A stretch of DNA of 28,968 nucleotides, from contig JAFQKO010000163.1 of NCBI GenBank assembly GCA_017396865.1, positions 1 to 28,968 of the forward strand. Direction: 5' to 3'. Positions 6,599 through 14,122 of the stretch are shown here, one piece after another. The number at the start of each line of letters is the position of its first letter. Position 1 is the stretch's first letter. The notes under the pieces were generated by a model that was not told the origin of the DNA, ran no database searches, and saw only the letters and a program-made list of their open reading frames with translations. The DNA comes from Clostridia bacterium. Lineage in GTDB: Bacteria; Bacillota_A; Clostridia; Oscillospirales; QAKW01. Made by a program: the position numbers and the translations under genes.

Positions 6599-7660
6599 TT
6601 ACTCCTTGAATTGAATATAGGTATAAATGGGGTTATGGTCGCTGCCCTCGGTATGAACCACCTCGATGCCCACGTTATTATCGTCGCTCCAATAGTGGTC
6701 CAGCGTTTTGGTAACTACGATATTATCGATGGGGCTGGTGGGATTATTGCCTTGGGGGAAGGTATTGACATAGAAGACGAATTCATCGCCGCCGTTCAGA
6801 ACGGTAACCTTCTTGACGTTGACATACCGCCCCATGTTATCGGGCCGCATATTCATATCGCCGGTCAGAACCGCATTTTTATCCTTCGCCATGGCGGTGG
6901 TCACCTGCAGCAGCTCCGCTCCGTTCTCCTGGTCGTTGCCGAGGGTCATATGGGTATTATACACCACCAGCTCCTTACCGTTGACGTCCACAACGTGGCG
7001 TCCGTAGTTGCGGTTATGGTCACCTGCGGAGATCACCTTAAAGTTGACCGCCTCGGTGCTTTTAATGGGATAGCGACTCAGGATCGCATGGCCGTAGCTT
7101 CCGCCACCGTAATCGATGGATTTGGTGAAATGCCAATAGGGATAGCCGCACTCCTTGGCCAGCAGCTCTGCCTGATTGACGCTCGGGCCGCCGCGGGTGG
7201 TATAAACGTCCACCTCCTGCAGGCCGACGATATCGGCATCGATGGCCTTGAGCACCTCCACCACCTTATCCTTCTTGGTGCCGCCCGCCAGATTCTGGAT
7301 ATTATAGGAGGCCACCTTAATATAGGTGGAATAATCGATCTCCACTTCTTCGATCTCCGGCTCTTCCTCCTCTGCGGGGGGCGTTTGAACGGGCGGCTTG
7401 GTTTCGGCATCAACGGTCTGATCCTCTTTGGTTGGCTGATCGGGCTGTTCCGATTGATTCGGCATCTCGGGAGAGGGTGTTTGGGCTTGCGGCTGCTGCT
7501 CCGAAGGCTTGGAAGGAACCGTGACGGTTTCCTCTTCCGATTCGGCATTGCCTGCAACCACCGTTGCCGCCGAGGCATCCTTCTCCGCCTTTTCGGATTT
7601 ACAACCCGCAAGGCTCAGGATCATCACAACAATTAAAAACAGAGCGAATTTTGCTTTCAT
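6599..7660 (-). CDS. Lipoprotein with EEP (endonuclease/exonuclease/phosphatase) domain
   Basis: This 353-residue protein starts with a lipoprotein signal peptide (hydrophobic 5-17, lipobox LAGC, acylated Cys20). A long low-complexity linker rich in Glu, Pro, Gln and Ser (about 21-110) follows, then an EEP domain with VASYNIQNL, GLQEVD, NTHMTLG, TGDMN and SDHNPIYTY. The enzyme is therefore displayed outside the cell, where it might act on extracellular nucleic acid or phospholipid head groups. The domain closely parallels the cytoplasmic copy downstream, indicating tandem duplication with loss or gain of the secretion signal. It has its own promoter (7690-7718) and the SD AAAGGAG. Confidence 0.9.
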   Translation of the reverse strand: MKAKFALFLIVVMILSLAGCKSEKAEKDASAATVVAGNAESEEETVTVPSKPSEQQPQAQTPSPEMPNQSEQPDQPTKEDQTVDAETKPPVQTPPAEEEEPEIEEVEIDYSTYIKVASYNIQNLAGGTKKDKVVEVLKAIDADIVGLQEVDVYTTRGGPSVNQAELLAKECGYPYWHFTKSIDYGGGSYGHAILSRYPIKSTEAVNFKVISAGDHNRNYGRHVVDVNGKELVVYNTHMTLGNDQENGAELLQVTTAMAKDKNAVLTGDMNMRPDNMGRYVNVKKVTVLNGGDEFVFYVNTFPQGNNPTSPIDNIVVTKTLDHYWSDDNNVGIEVVHTEGSDHNPIYTYIQFKE

Positions 7661-7689
7661 TCTAAAGAAACTCCTTTCGGCTTTTCTTT

Positions 7690-7718
7690 ATTCTATCAAA
7701 CAAAACTCGCTCTGTAAA
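7690..7718 (-). promoter_or_regulatory. Promoter of the EEP lipoprotein operon
   Basis: Read on the minus strand, -35 TTTACA (7713-7718) and -10 TAGAAT (7690-7695) are 17 bp apart. It lies just downstream of the permease stop codon at 7721, so the EEP pair can be expressed separately from the permease. No terminator is visible between them. Confidence 0.72.
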
Positions 7719-7720
7719 GA

Positions 7721-8725
7721 TTAAACGTCAAAATATCCCAAAATTAAGATACCCGCAAAGGCTGCCGCAATGCAGAGGTAATGCTTCCAAGAGAGCTTTT
7801 CCTTCAGGAAAATACTACCCCAAACGGTGGAAACCATACAATAGGCAGAGATGATGACCAATCCCGGCACATAGCCGCGTACAACCACCATCATGTAAAA
7901 GACCTGACCGATGGTTTCGCAGATACCGCCCAAAAGCTTGGTGCCGTCGTATTTCACGTCGATCTTTTCCCGCTTGATGCCGTAAACGTAGATGGCAAAC
8001 AGGATCGCCACAAACAACCAAGTAAACTCATAGGCGGTATTCATAATATCGCCGCCGAGATTTTCCGCAGCGACCTCCAGATCCTCAATGCCTGCGGGAT
8101 TCTTGGCCAGAATTCCGCTTGCTTTTTCCACAAAGGGATCGGCAATCAGGGTATCGATAAAGGTGCCGAGAGAATCGAGCACACAATAGAGCACCGGCAA
8201 CAGAATCGCCCAAACACTCTTGGAATATTTCCGATTTGCCTTCTTTTGGCGCAGGGCACGCAGCTCGGCATCCTCGGTATTATCCACAAAGCCCAGGCAG
8301 ATGATGCCGCCGACCACCAGAACCAAGCCGGCAATGATCCAGGGATTTAAAAAGATCGCATTGCTCTCCGATTCGGGATTAAAGGTAACCCCGAACACCG
8401 CCATGCAAAGCAGCGCCGCCACCGCGCCCGAGCCGTTGCAGATGGGCGAGGAGATGGAAAGCTCGATATAGCGCAGACCGATATAGCCCACCACCATCGA
8501 AACGATATAAAAGAACGACGCAGGCAGATAATCAATAATATCCCCAAAGGTGAGGGGAACACCGCCGACGGTGATCTCATAAATGGCGTGAATACCCATC
8601 ACAAGACCCACCGCGATTCCGACCTTATAATGGCTCAGCTTATCGGTTTGCTTGGAGCCGATCTTGCTGAAAATATCCGATCCGCTCCAAAACAGCATGG
8701 CCGCAACCGCAATTAACCACATCAT
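7721..8725 (-). CDS. DMT-superfamily (EamA-like) transporter
   Basis: This 334-residue polytopic membrane protein has about ten hydrophobic segments. The EamA-type repeat ends are recognisable in YIGLRYIELSISSPICNGSG (first half) and in the C-terminal segment containing VSTVWGSIFLKEKLSWKHYL. A hydrophilic stretch between the halves (about 150-220) is longer than usual. DMT permeases export or import small metabolites such as amino acids, sugars or nucleotide precursors; the substrate here is not evident. The gene starts 5 nt after the AbrB-type regulator, whose last codons contain the GGAGG site, so the two are translationally coupled. An ATG pair (8725 and 8722) leaves the exact start open by one codon. 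Confidence 0.85.
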   Translation of the reverse strand: MMWLIAVAAMLFWSGSDIFSKIGSKQTDKLSHYKVGIAVGLVMGIHAIYEITVGGVPLTFGDIIDYLPASFFYIVSMVVGYIGLRYIELSISSPICNGSGAVAALLCMAVFGVTFNPESESNAIFLNPWIIAGLVLVVGGIICLGFVDNTEDAELRALRQKKANRKYSKSVWAILLPVLYCVLDSLGTFIDTLIADPFVEKASGILAKNPAGIEDLEVAAENLGGDIMNTAYEFTWLFVAILFAIYVYGIKREKIDVKYDGTKLLGGICETIGQVFYMMVVVRGYVPGLVIISAYCMVSTVWGSIFLKEKLSWKHYLCIAAAFAGILILGYFDV

Positions 8726-8730
8726 ATTGC

Positions 8731-8967
8731 TTATTTTTCCTCCATGTTGCCAAAGATTTCTTTGGCCAGATCTTCCACAACCGCAGGACGGGAAACGATA
8801 ATGCCCGTGGCATCATCCCCCAAGATCAGCAGGTTATCCCCCGGCTTGATGCCGAAAAGCGCCCGCGCCTCCTTTGGAATGACGATCTGACCCTTCTCCC
8901 CGACCTTCACCGTTCCGAAAACGTGCTTGCCCTTGGGGAGACCGTATAAATGCTTTCCCTTTGCCAT
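8731..8967 (-). CDS. AbrB/SpoVT-type transcription regulator
   Basis: This 78-residue protein carries a swapped-hairpin SpoVT-AbrB DNA-binding domain (about residues 18-62: GTVKVGEKGQIVIPKEAR, then ALFGIKPGDNLLILGD) and a short C-terminal helix. Such proteins bind DNA as dimers or tetramers and often repress their own operons. A perfect 10-bp inverted repeat begins immediately after the -10 box of its promoter, fitting autoregulation. It is the first gene of an operon with the DMT permease, so it probably controls that transporter. The SD is GAGGTG, 4 nt before the ATG. Stand-alone transition regulators of this size are common in clostridia. Confidence 0.88.
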   Translation of the reverse strand: MAKGKHLYGLPKGKHVFGTVKVGEKGQIVIPKEARALFGIKPGDNLLILGDDATGIIVSRPAVVEDLAKEIFGNMEEK

Positions 8968-8981
8968 ATCACACCTCTAAA

Positions 8982-9008
8982 AGTCATACTTGTAGGAAAA
9001 GTATGACT
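8982..9008. promoter_or_regulatory. Operator-like inverted repeat downstream of the AbrB-type promoter
   Basis: AGTCATACTT (8982-8991) and AAGTATGACT (8999-9008) are perfect 10-bp arms with a 7-bp spacer. The repeat abuts the -10 box (9009-9014) and covers the transcription start and early leader. It could be a repressor site for the regulator encoded next, or an RNA hairpin in the leader. Confidence 0.75.
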
Positions 9009-9037
9009 ATAATAACATATAATTTTCCGTTTGTCAA
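9009..9037 (-). promoter_or_regulatory. Promoter of the AbrB-type regulator and DMT permease operon
   Basis: Read on the minus strand, -35 TTGACA (9032-9037) and -10 TATTAT (9009-9014) are 17 bp apart. The -35 faces the -35 of the divergent FAD dehydrogenase promoter with 3 bp between them. Confidence 0.82.
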
Positions 9038-9040
9038 ACC

Positions 9041-9069
9041 TTGACTGTAAAATGATAACATATTATAAT
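9041..9069 (+). promoter_or_regulatory. Promoter of the FAD-dependent dehydrogenase gene
   Basis: TTGACT (9041-9046) and TATAAT (9064-9069) are 17 bp apart; the start is expected near 9076. The weak ribosome-binding site AAAGGA precedes the ATG at 9098. Confidence 0.85.
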
Positions 9070-9097
9070 AAAAACATCAAGACTAAAGGATGCAGAT

Positions 9098-10609
9098 ATG
9101 ATATTGAATGAAATTCGGCTGGCGGTGAACCACACCGAGGACCAGCTGGTGAAAAAAATAGAAAAGCAAGCGCGGCTGCGAAATCCCGCATGGCGGATCC
9201 TGCGGCGGGCGATCGATGCCCGCAAAATCCCCGTATGCTACAACTACACCATCGAAGCGGTGCCGCAGGGAAGCGCCTTTGAGGAGCGCAAGCCCCTTGC
9301 CATCCCCCAAAGCCGCTTGAAGCAGCGCCCCGTGATCGTGGGCTGCGGGCCTGCGGGCTTATTCGCGGCGCTGATCTTAGCCAAAGCGGGGGCAAACCCC
9401 ATCCTCTTGGAGCGGGGCAAGCCCATCGATGCGCGGCGGGCAGACGTAGAAGCATTTCAAAAAACGGGCATATTAAACCCCGATTCCAACGTTCAATTCG
9501 GTGAAGGCGGGGCAGGCACCTTTTCCGACGGCAAGCTGACCACCGGCATCCGTGATCCTTTATGCCGCGCGGTTTTGGAGACCTTCGCTCAACATGGAGC
9601 ACCCGAGGAAATTTTGATCGATGCCAAAGCCCATATCGGTACCGACCGCCTGCAGGGGGTGATCCGCTCCATGCGGGAGGAGATCCGTGCCCTCGGCGGC
9701 GAGATCCGCTTCGAGGAGCAGATGACCGATCTGCAGATCGAAAACGGCAGAATCACCGCTGTGATCGGCAAGGAGCGGTATGCCACCGCCCACCTGATCT
9801 TAGCCATCGGCCACAGCGCGCGGGACACCTTCGAGTTGCTTTTGGAAAAGGGCGTCCCGATGCAGCCCAAGGCCTTTTCCATCGGTGCACGGATCGAGCA
9901 TCCTCAAGCGCTGATCAACGAGGCGCAGTACGGTGAAGATGCCCAATATCTCCCCGCCGCCGACTATAAGCTCTCGATGCACACCGACGCAGGGCGGGGC
10001 GTTTACACCTTTTGTATGTGCCCGGGCGGCGAGGTCATCGCCGCCGCCAGCGAGGAGGGCGGCATCGTGACCAACGGCATGAGCTACCACGCGCGGGCGG
10101 GCAAGAACGCCAACAGCGCCCTTTTGGTGGGCATCACCCCTGCCGACTACGGCACCCATCATCCCTTAGCAGGCGTTTATTTCCAGCGTGCCTTGGAGCA
10201 AAAGGCCTTTGCCATGGCGGGTAACAGCTATCGTGCACCCGCCCAGCGGTTGGGCGATTTTCTGCAGAAGCGACCCACCGCGCAGTTCGGCACGGTGCAG
10301 CCCACCTATCAGCCGGGCGTTACCCTTTGCGATCTCAACAGCCTCTTCCCTGCCTATATCTGCGATTCCATGGCGGAGGCGATCCCCTATTTTGACCGCC
10401 GCCTGAAGGGCTTTGGGCTGGAGGATGCTGTTTTAACGGGCCCCGAATCCCGCAGCAGCTCGCCCGTGACCATCCTGCGGGATCGGGAAACGCTGCAAAG
10501 CCCCATTGCAGGGCTTTACCCCTGCGGCGAGGGCGCAGGCTATGCGGGTGGCATTATGAGCGCCGCCGTGGACGGTATCAAATGCGCCTTGAAGATTTTA
10601 AATGTGTAA
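9098..10609 (+). CDS. FAD-dependent dehydrogenase (COG2509-like), uncharacterised
   Basis: This 503-residue protein has an N-terminal region of about 75 residues, then a dinucleotide-binding motif VIVGCGPAGLFAA (about 80-92) and an acidic end of the second strand (LLERG). GEGGAGTFSDGKL follows, then a C-terminal FAD-binding segment containing GLYPCGEGAGYAGGIMSAA. This order and length match the conserved but poorly understood COG2509 flavoproteins, annotated as NAD(P)/FAD-dependent oxidoreductases. The substrate is not known. It is transcribed alone, divergently from the AbrB-type regulator, and ends at a bidirectional terminator whose stem begins inside the stop codon. Confidence 0.9.
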   Translation: MILNEIRLAVNHTEDQLVKKIEKQARLRNPAWRILRRAIDARKIPVCYNYTIEAVPQGSAFEERKPLAIPQSRLKQRPVIVGCGPAGLFAALILAKAGANPILLERGKPIDARRADVEAFQKTGILNPDSNVQFGEGGAGTFSDGKLTTGIRDPLCRAVLETFAQHGAPEEILIDAKAHIGTDRLQGVIRSMREEIRALGGEIRFEEQMTDLQIENGRITAVIGKERYATAHLILAIGHSARDTFELLLEKGVPMQPKAFSIGARIEHPQALINEAQYGEDAQYLPAADYKLSMHTDAGRGVYTFCMCPGGEVIAAASEEGGIVTNGMSYHARAGKNANSALLVGITPADYGTHHPLAGVYFQRALEQKAFAMAGNSYRAPAQRLGDFLQKRPTAQFGTVQPTYQPGVTLCDLNSLFPAYICDSMAEAIPYFDRRLKGFGLEDAVLTGPESRSSSPVTILRDRETLQSPIAGLYPCGEGAGYAGGIMSAAVDGIKCALKILNV

Positions 10610-10640
10610 AAAATGCCATTCCGGCGGAATGGCATTTTTT
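10608..10640. terminator. Bidirectional terminator between convergent genes
   Basis: A 15-bp stem (10608-10622 with 10626-10640) has a 3-nt loop and AAAAAA/TTTTTT at its base. It serves the FAD dehydrogenase gene (+) and the glycerate kinase-to-GDPD operon (-). Confidence 0.93.
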
Positions 10641-10641
10641 C

Positions 10642-11472
10642 TTATTTATTGCGGCGTCCGGTATTCTCCAGGAACTGCTTGCAGGGGAGCAGGAAATCGG
10701 TCTGGATCAGGTCGAAGCCGCGGTCGGCCAGCCAGCCCCAGCCCTTTTCGGGATCCTCGATCATCGAGATATCGTCGTTATGGTAGGCGGCGAGAACGGC
10801 ACGGTAATCATAGACCAAGGCGTTGACCCATACGATCTTCCCCTCGCTATGCATCATATCGATATATTCCTTGCTTGCAACGGGGGCATCCTCTCTCTTA
10901 AAGAGCACCTCGGCACCCACGTAGTTGATGTTGCGCTTCTTCATATCCTCATGGGTATGATCCTCATCGGTTACAATGCTCATGTAGTAAAGATCGGGGG
11001 CGTATTTTTCAACCGCATCGAGGTACTCGGGCTTATTGGCGGTCTTAATGAGGATCTGATCCTCCATGCCCAGCTTACGGATCATTTTGGAGATCTGCTC
11101 GGGGGCCTCCCAGAACTTATCGATATTGATGATGCACTTGCCCTTCATCAGCTTAAGCGCTTCCTCCAAGCGAACGATATTCCACTCGGTGGGGCAGAGA
11201 TCGCAGTTGGAGAGCCTGAAATTTTCCACCATCGAAGCGGGGAAGTTACGGATCCGATCCTGCATCCGCAGATGTACCTTTTCCATTTTGGGATGCTGAA
11301 TGAACAGCTCGCCGTCCTTGGAATAGTCCACGTCCAGCTCCACGATATCAGCGCCCTGATTCAGCGCGATCTGAAAGGCCTGCAAGGAGTTGCAGGGGAT
11401 ATTGGCGCCGCAAACACCGCGGTGGGCAACCAGCAAAACCTTTTTTTCCTTTGCCATTTCCAAGAGATTCAT
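10642..11472 (-). CDS. Glycerophosphodiester phosphodiesterase (GDPD) family protein
   Basis: This 276-residue protein has a TIM-barrel GDPD domain. Catalytic features are HRG (17-19), the metal ligands in VELDVD (E45, D47) and the second histidine in FIQHP (H60). The typical ENT motif is altered to CNS (27-29), so the classic glutamate there is missing. The family hydrolyses glycerophosphodiesters from phospholipid or teichoic acid turnover to glycerol-3-phosphate. There is no signal peptide, so it acts in the cytoplasm. It is the last gene of a four-gene operon, starting 1 nt after the nucleosidase stop and preceded by GGAGG. Confidence 0.87.
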   Translation of the reverse strand: MNLLEMAKEKKVLLVAHRGVCGANIPCNSLQAFQIALNQGADIVELDVDYSKDGELFIQHPKMEKVHLRMQDRIRNFPASMVENFRLSNCDLCPTEWNIVRLEEALKLMKGKCIINIDKFWEAPEQISKMIRKLGMEDQILIKTANKPEYLDAVEKYAPDLYYMSIVTDEDHTHEDMKKRNINYVGAEVLFKREDAPVASKEYIDMMHSEGKIVWVNALVYDYRAVLAAYHNDDISMIEDPEKGWGWLADRGFDLIQTDFLLPCKQFLENTGRRNK

Positions 11473-11473
11473 C

Positions 11474-12160
11474 TTAATACTCCTCCGTGAATTTTCTTAA
11501 TATATTGATACTCCGCTCTGCAGCCTTGACCACAAAGGCGGGATAATCCATTTTCGCATCGTCGGCAGCACCGTCGGAGATCGCCCGCAGCACCGCAAAC
11601 GGCACCTGATTGACATAGCAAACGTGGCCGATGGAAGCGCCCTCCATCTCGCAGCAGGCCGCCCCGAAGGTGGAGCGGATAAACGCACGCTTGGCATCGT
11701 CGGCAATAAACTGATCACCCGACGCCACCGTGCCCCGCAGGGAACGCACCTCCATGGCCGCAGCCGCCCGCTCCAACGCATCCGCCAGCCCCGCATCGGC
11801 AGGAAGCTTAACGAGGTTGATACCCGAAAGCAAGCCCTTGGGGTCGCCCAACGGCGAGGTATCCATATCATGCTGTACCACCTGCTCGCCGATCACCAGA
11901 TCCAGCAGGTGCAGGCGATCGTCCAACGCACCTGCCACACCCGAATTGATGATACAATCGGGACGATAGGTCAGGATCATCGCCTCAGCGCAAAGGGCGG
12001 CAAATACCTTGCCCACGCCGCAGGTGGCAACCACCGCCTCTTTCCCGCACCATTCGCCCCTTACAAAGCGAACGCCGCTGATGGTATCTTCTTTTATATT
12101 TTTCATTTCTGCGATAATGGCGGCCGTTTCCGTCTGCATCGCACCGATAATTCCGATCAC
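11474..12160 (-). CDS. mtnN: 5'-methylthioadenosine/S-adenosylhomocysteine nucleosidase
   Basis: This 228-residue protein is a full-length MTA/SAH nucleosidase. It starts with IGIIGAMQTET (E11, where the family has a catalytic acid/base Glu), has a central NSGVAGAL, CEMEGAS (E171, E173, ribose binding) and AISDGA (catalytic D196). It cleaves adenine from MTA and SAH, feeding the methyl cycle and, in some bacteria, autoinducer-2 synthesis. The start overlaps the PHP phosphatase stop (ATGA), and the stop lies 1 nt before the GDPD start, so all three are coupled. Confidence 0.94.
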   Translation of the reverse strand: MIGIIGAMQTETAAIIAEMKNIKEDTISGVRFVRGEWCGKEAVVATCGVGKVFAALCAEAMILTYRPDCIINSGVAGALDDRLHLLDLVIGEQVVQHDMDTSPLGDPKGLLSGINLVKLPADAGLADALERAAAAMEVRSLRGTVASGDQFIADDAKRAFIRSTFGAACCEMEGASIGHVCYVNQVPFAVLRAISDGAADDAKMDYPAFVVKAAERSINILRKFTEEY

Positions 12161-12942
12161 TTTAAAAAGTCCTCCTTTAGCGGCACCTCATCGATCAATC
12201 GAACCCCCATCTTTTGCGCAAAGGCGGTCATGGCGGCAATCTCCTCGGGATCGCAGACATGCGTTGCCCGATGGGCATCCAAGCCGAGGATGGCGGTGCA
12301 GTTTTCCTCTGCCGCGATCTCCCAGAATTTCTCGCTCGGGTAATGATTTTTTGCCCGATGGCCCTGCAGATTGAGCTCCATGGGAATCTTCATCGCCCGA
12401 ACCTCGCGGCAGAGCCGCCGCATATGGTGACGGTAGATCGTTTCATCGCCGGTATAATGGCAAACGCCGGGATGGCAAAGATATAAAAACCGACCCGTAG
12501 CCAGCCCCTCCAGCACCTGATCCACGTAGTTTGCCAAGAGATGCTCCTCGGCTTGGGGCTTGCTGGTATGCAGCCCCGTTTCATATTCATTATGATAATA
12601 ATGCTGACCCAGGATCAGATATTCAACGCCCGGGTTCTCTCGCAGCATTTCCAAAAACCGTGGGAACAGCTCGGGATAATATTCCGCCTCCAGCCCGCAA
12701 AGGATCTCAATGCGATCCCCATAGAGCTTTTTCATCCGCTCCACGGTGGCGATATAATCGGGCAGATCCTCGGGCGACATCCGCATCCGCGAATAGTAGC
12801 CGTTCGGAAAATGGTAGGGCGCATGATCGGCAAAGCCGAAGATCTTGATGCCGCCCTTGATGGCCTTCTCCACATATTCCCATTCACAGCCGTATCCATG
12901 GTGGCAACGGAAGGTGTGCGTATGATAATTTGCTTTGATCAT
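12157..12942 (-). CDS. PHP-domain phosphatase, histidinol-phosphatase-like
   Basis: This 261-residue protein carries the PHP metal-binding fold: HTHT near the N-terminus, GFADHAPYH, GLEAEY, ILGQHYYH, LCHPG and GLDAH near the C-terminus. The closest named family is the PHP-type histidinol-phosphatase (HisK/HisJ), last-but-one step of histidine synthesis. No other his gene is nearby, so it may act on another phosphate ester. The ATG at 12942 is chosen over one two codons upstream (12948) because GAGG is 8 nt away from it but only about 2 nt from the upstream one. It overlaps mtnN by 4 bp. Confidence 0.88.
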   Translation of the reverse strand: MIKANYHTHTFRCHHGYGCEWEYVEKAIKGGIKIFGFADHAPYHFPNGYYSRMRMSPEDLPDYIATVERMKKLYGDRIEILCGLEAEYYPELFPRFLEMLRENPGVEYLILGQHYYHNEYETGLHTSKPQAEEHLLANYVDQVLEGLATGRFLYLCHPGVCHYTGDETIYRHHMRRLCREVRAMKIPMELNLQGHRAKNHYPSEKFWEIAAEENCTAILGLDAHRATHVCDPEEIAAMTAFAQKMGVRLIDEVPLKEDFLK

Positions 12943-12955
12943 GTTCATTTCCTCG

Positions 12956-12969
12956 GTGTAAAATTACAC
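12956..12969 (+). repeat. Copy 2 of palindromic motif GTGTAAAATTACAC
   Basis: This copy spans the glycerate kinase stop codon (12964-12966) and the short gap before the PHP gene. Its orientation is the same as copies 1 (4162-4175) and 3 (18747-18760). Confidence 0.75.
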
Positions 12970-14031
12970 TATTTCTTGTTCTAACCGTTGCCGCAGCAAG
13001 GTTTTTGCCTCTTTCATCGATTGCTCAAGGGGGAGCCCCTCGCCGATGGCAAAGGCACCCTGCAGATTGGGATAGAGCGCCCGATCAAAGGGCTTGACCA
13101 TCCCTGCGAAGACCATAGACGGGATTTTCCCCGCCCGCTGAATGACCGTTCCGACTGCTTTTCCCATGGCTGATTGAGCATCAAAGCAGCCCTCCCCGCT
13201 GATGAGCAGCCTGCAATCTACCAGCAATTCTTCAAAACGATACAGGCGCAGAATCTCATCGATTCCCCGCCGCAGGGTTCCCTGAAGACAATAAAGGCAA
13301 GCATAGCCCATCCCGCCTGCCGCCCCTGCGCCCTTGGCATCGGGATCGAAGCCCAGCAGAGAAACGACATTTTTCGCGCCCTGTTCCAGCGCCGCCACAT
13401 CGGTAGGGCTTGCCCCCTTTTGGGGCGCAAAAACCGCCGCCGCGCCCTGCGCGCCAAGGAGGGGATTCTCTACGTCGCACATGGCGGTGAAGGAAGCCTT
13501 CACCCGAGACGGCTCGATTTTGGCGATCTGAGCCAGATTCCCACCCCGCGGAGTGATGGGTTCACCTGCAGCATCATAAAACCGCCAGCCGAGCGCCTGA
13601 AGCATTCCCAGCCCCAGATCATTGGTAGCGCTGCCGCCCAGCGTGAGGGTAATTTCGGTCGCACCCGCTTCGATGGCATGGGCGATCAAAAGCCCCAGAC
13701 CATAAGTCGAGGCAGCCATTGGGTCTTCCCGCCCTTTCAATTGGGGCAAGCCGATGGCGGTGGCCGATTCGATGACCGCCGTTCCGTCCGACAAAAAGCC
13801 GATCGGTGCGGTGATGGGTGCACCGAGAGCATCCACCGTTTCAAACCATTGCTTTTGGCCGCCGACGGCGGCCAAAATGCAGTCGAGGGTTCCTTCACCG
13901 CCGTCTGCCAACGGCAGGGTATGGACCGTTTGCTGCGGATACCGCCTTTGCAATACCTCTTTGGCAACGGAACAAAATTCCTGCGCCGTCAGACTTCCCT
14001 TAAAGGAGTCCGGTGCAACGATGATGCTCAT
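12964..14031 (-). CDS. glxK: Glycerate kinase (GlxK/GarK family)
   Basis: This 355-residue protein matches glycerate kinase along its length. It begins with IVAPDSFKGSLTAQE (4-18) and has PLADGGEGTLD (about 40-50), GGSATNDLGLGMLQALG (about 132-148) and a C-terminal SGEGCFDAQSAMGK segment. It phosphorylates D-glycerate, normally to 2-phosphoglycerate in this family, linking glycerate from sugar acids or glyoxylate to glycolysis. It is the first gene of the operon that continues with the PHP phosphatase (15 to 21 nt gap), mtnN and GDPD. The SD is GGAGGGG, and a good promoter lies at 14059-14087. Confidence 0.94.
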   Translation of the reverse strand: MSIIVAPDSFKGSLTAQEFCSVAKEVLQRRYPQQTVHTLPLADGGEGTLDCILAAVGGQKQWFETVDALGAPITAPIGFLSDGTAVIESATAIGLPQLKGREDPMAASTYGLGLLIAHAIEAGATEITLTLGGSATNDLGLGMLQALGWRFYDAAGEPITPRGGNLAQIAKIEPSRVKASFTAMCDVENPLLGAQGAAAVFAPQKGASPTDVAALEQGAKNVVSLLGFDPDAKGAGAAGGMGYACLYCLQGTLRRGIDEILRLYRFEELLVDCRLLISGEGCFDAQSAMGKAVGTVIQRAGKIPSMVFAGMVKPFDRALYPNLQGAFAIGEGLPLEQSMKEAKTLLRQRLEQEIV

Positions 14032-14058
14032 ACTGCCCCTCCTACGTTCATTTCCTTC

Positions 14059-14087
14059 ATTTTACCACCTTTTTCTTGCAATGGCAA
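14059..14087 (-). promoter_or_regulatory. Promoter of the glxK-PHP-mtnN-GDPD operon
   Basis: Read on the minus strand, -35 TTGCCA (14082-14087) and -10 TAAAAT (14059-14064) are 17 bp apart. It directly abuts the -35 of the divergent promoter at 14076-14104. Confidence 0.75.
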
Positions 14088-14104
14088 GTGTTTTATGCTA
14101 TGAT
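14076..14104 (+). promoter_or_regulatory. Promoter of the DUF4838-like gene
   Basis: TTGCAA (14076-14081) and TATGAT (14099-14104) are 17 bp apart. With the divergent -35 it forms the small inverted repeat TTGCAATGGCAA (14076-14087). Confidence 0.75.
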
Positions 14105-14122
14105 TGTCGCGAGGTGAGTATC

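Noticed and set aside
5879..7636. Long plus-strand open frame (585 codons) opposite the EEP genes
   Set aside because: It is a shadow of the two EEP genes, with repetitive Ile/Gly/His composition typical of antisense translation.
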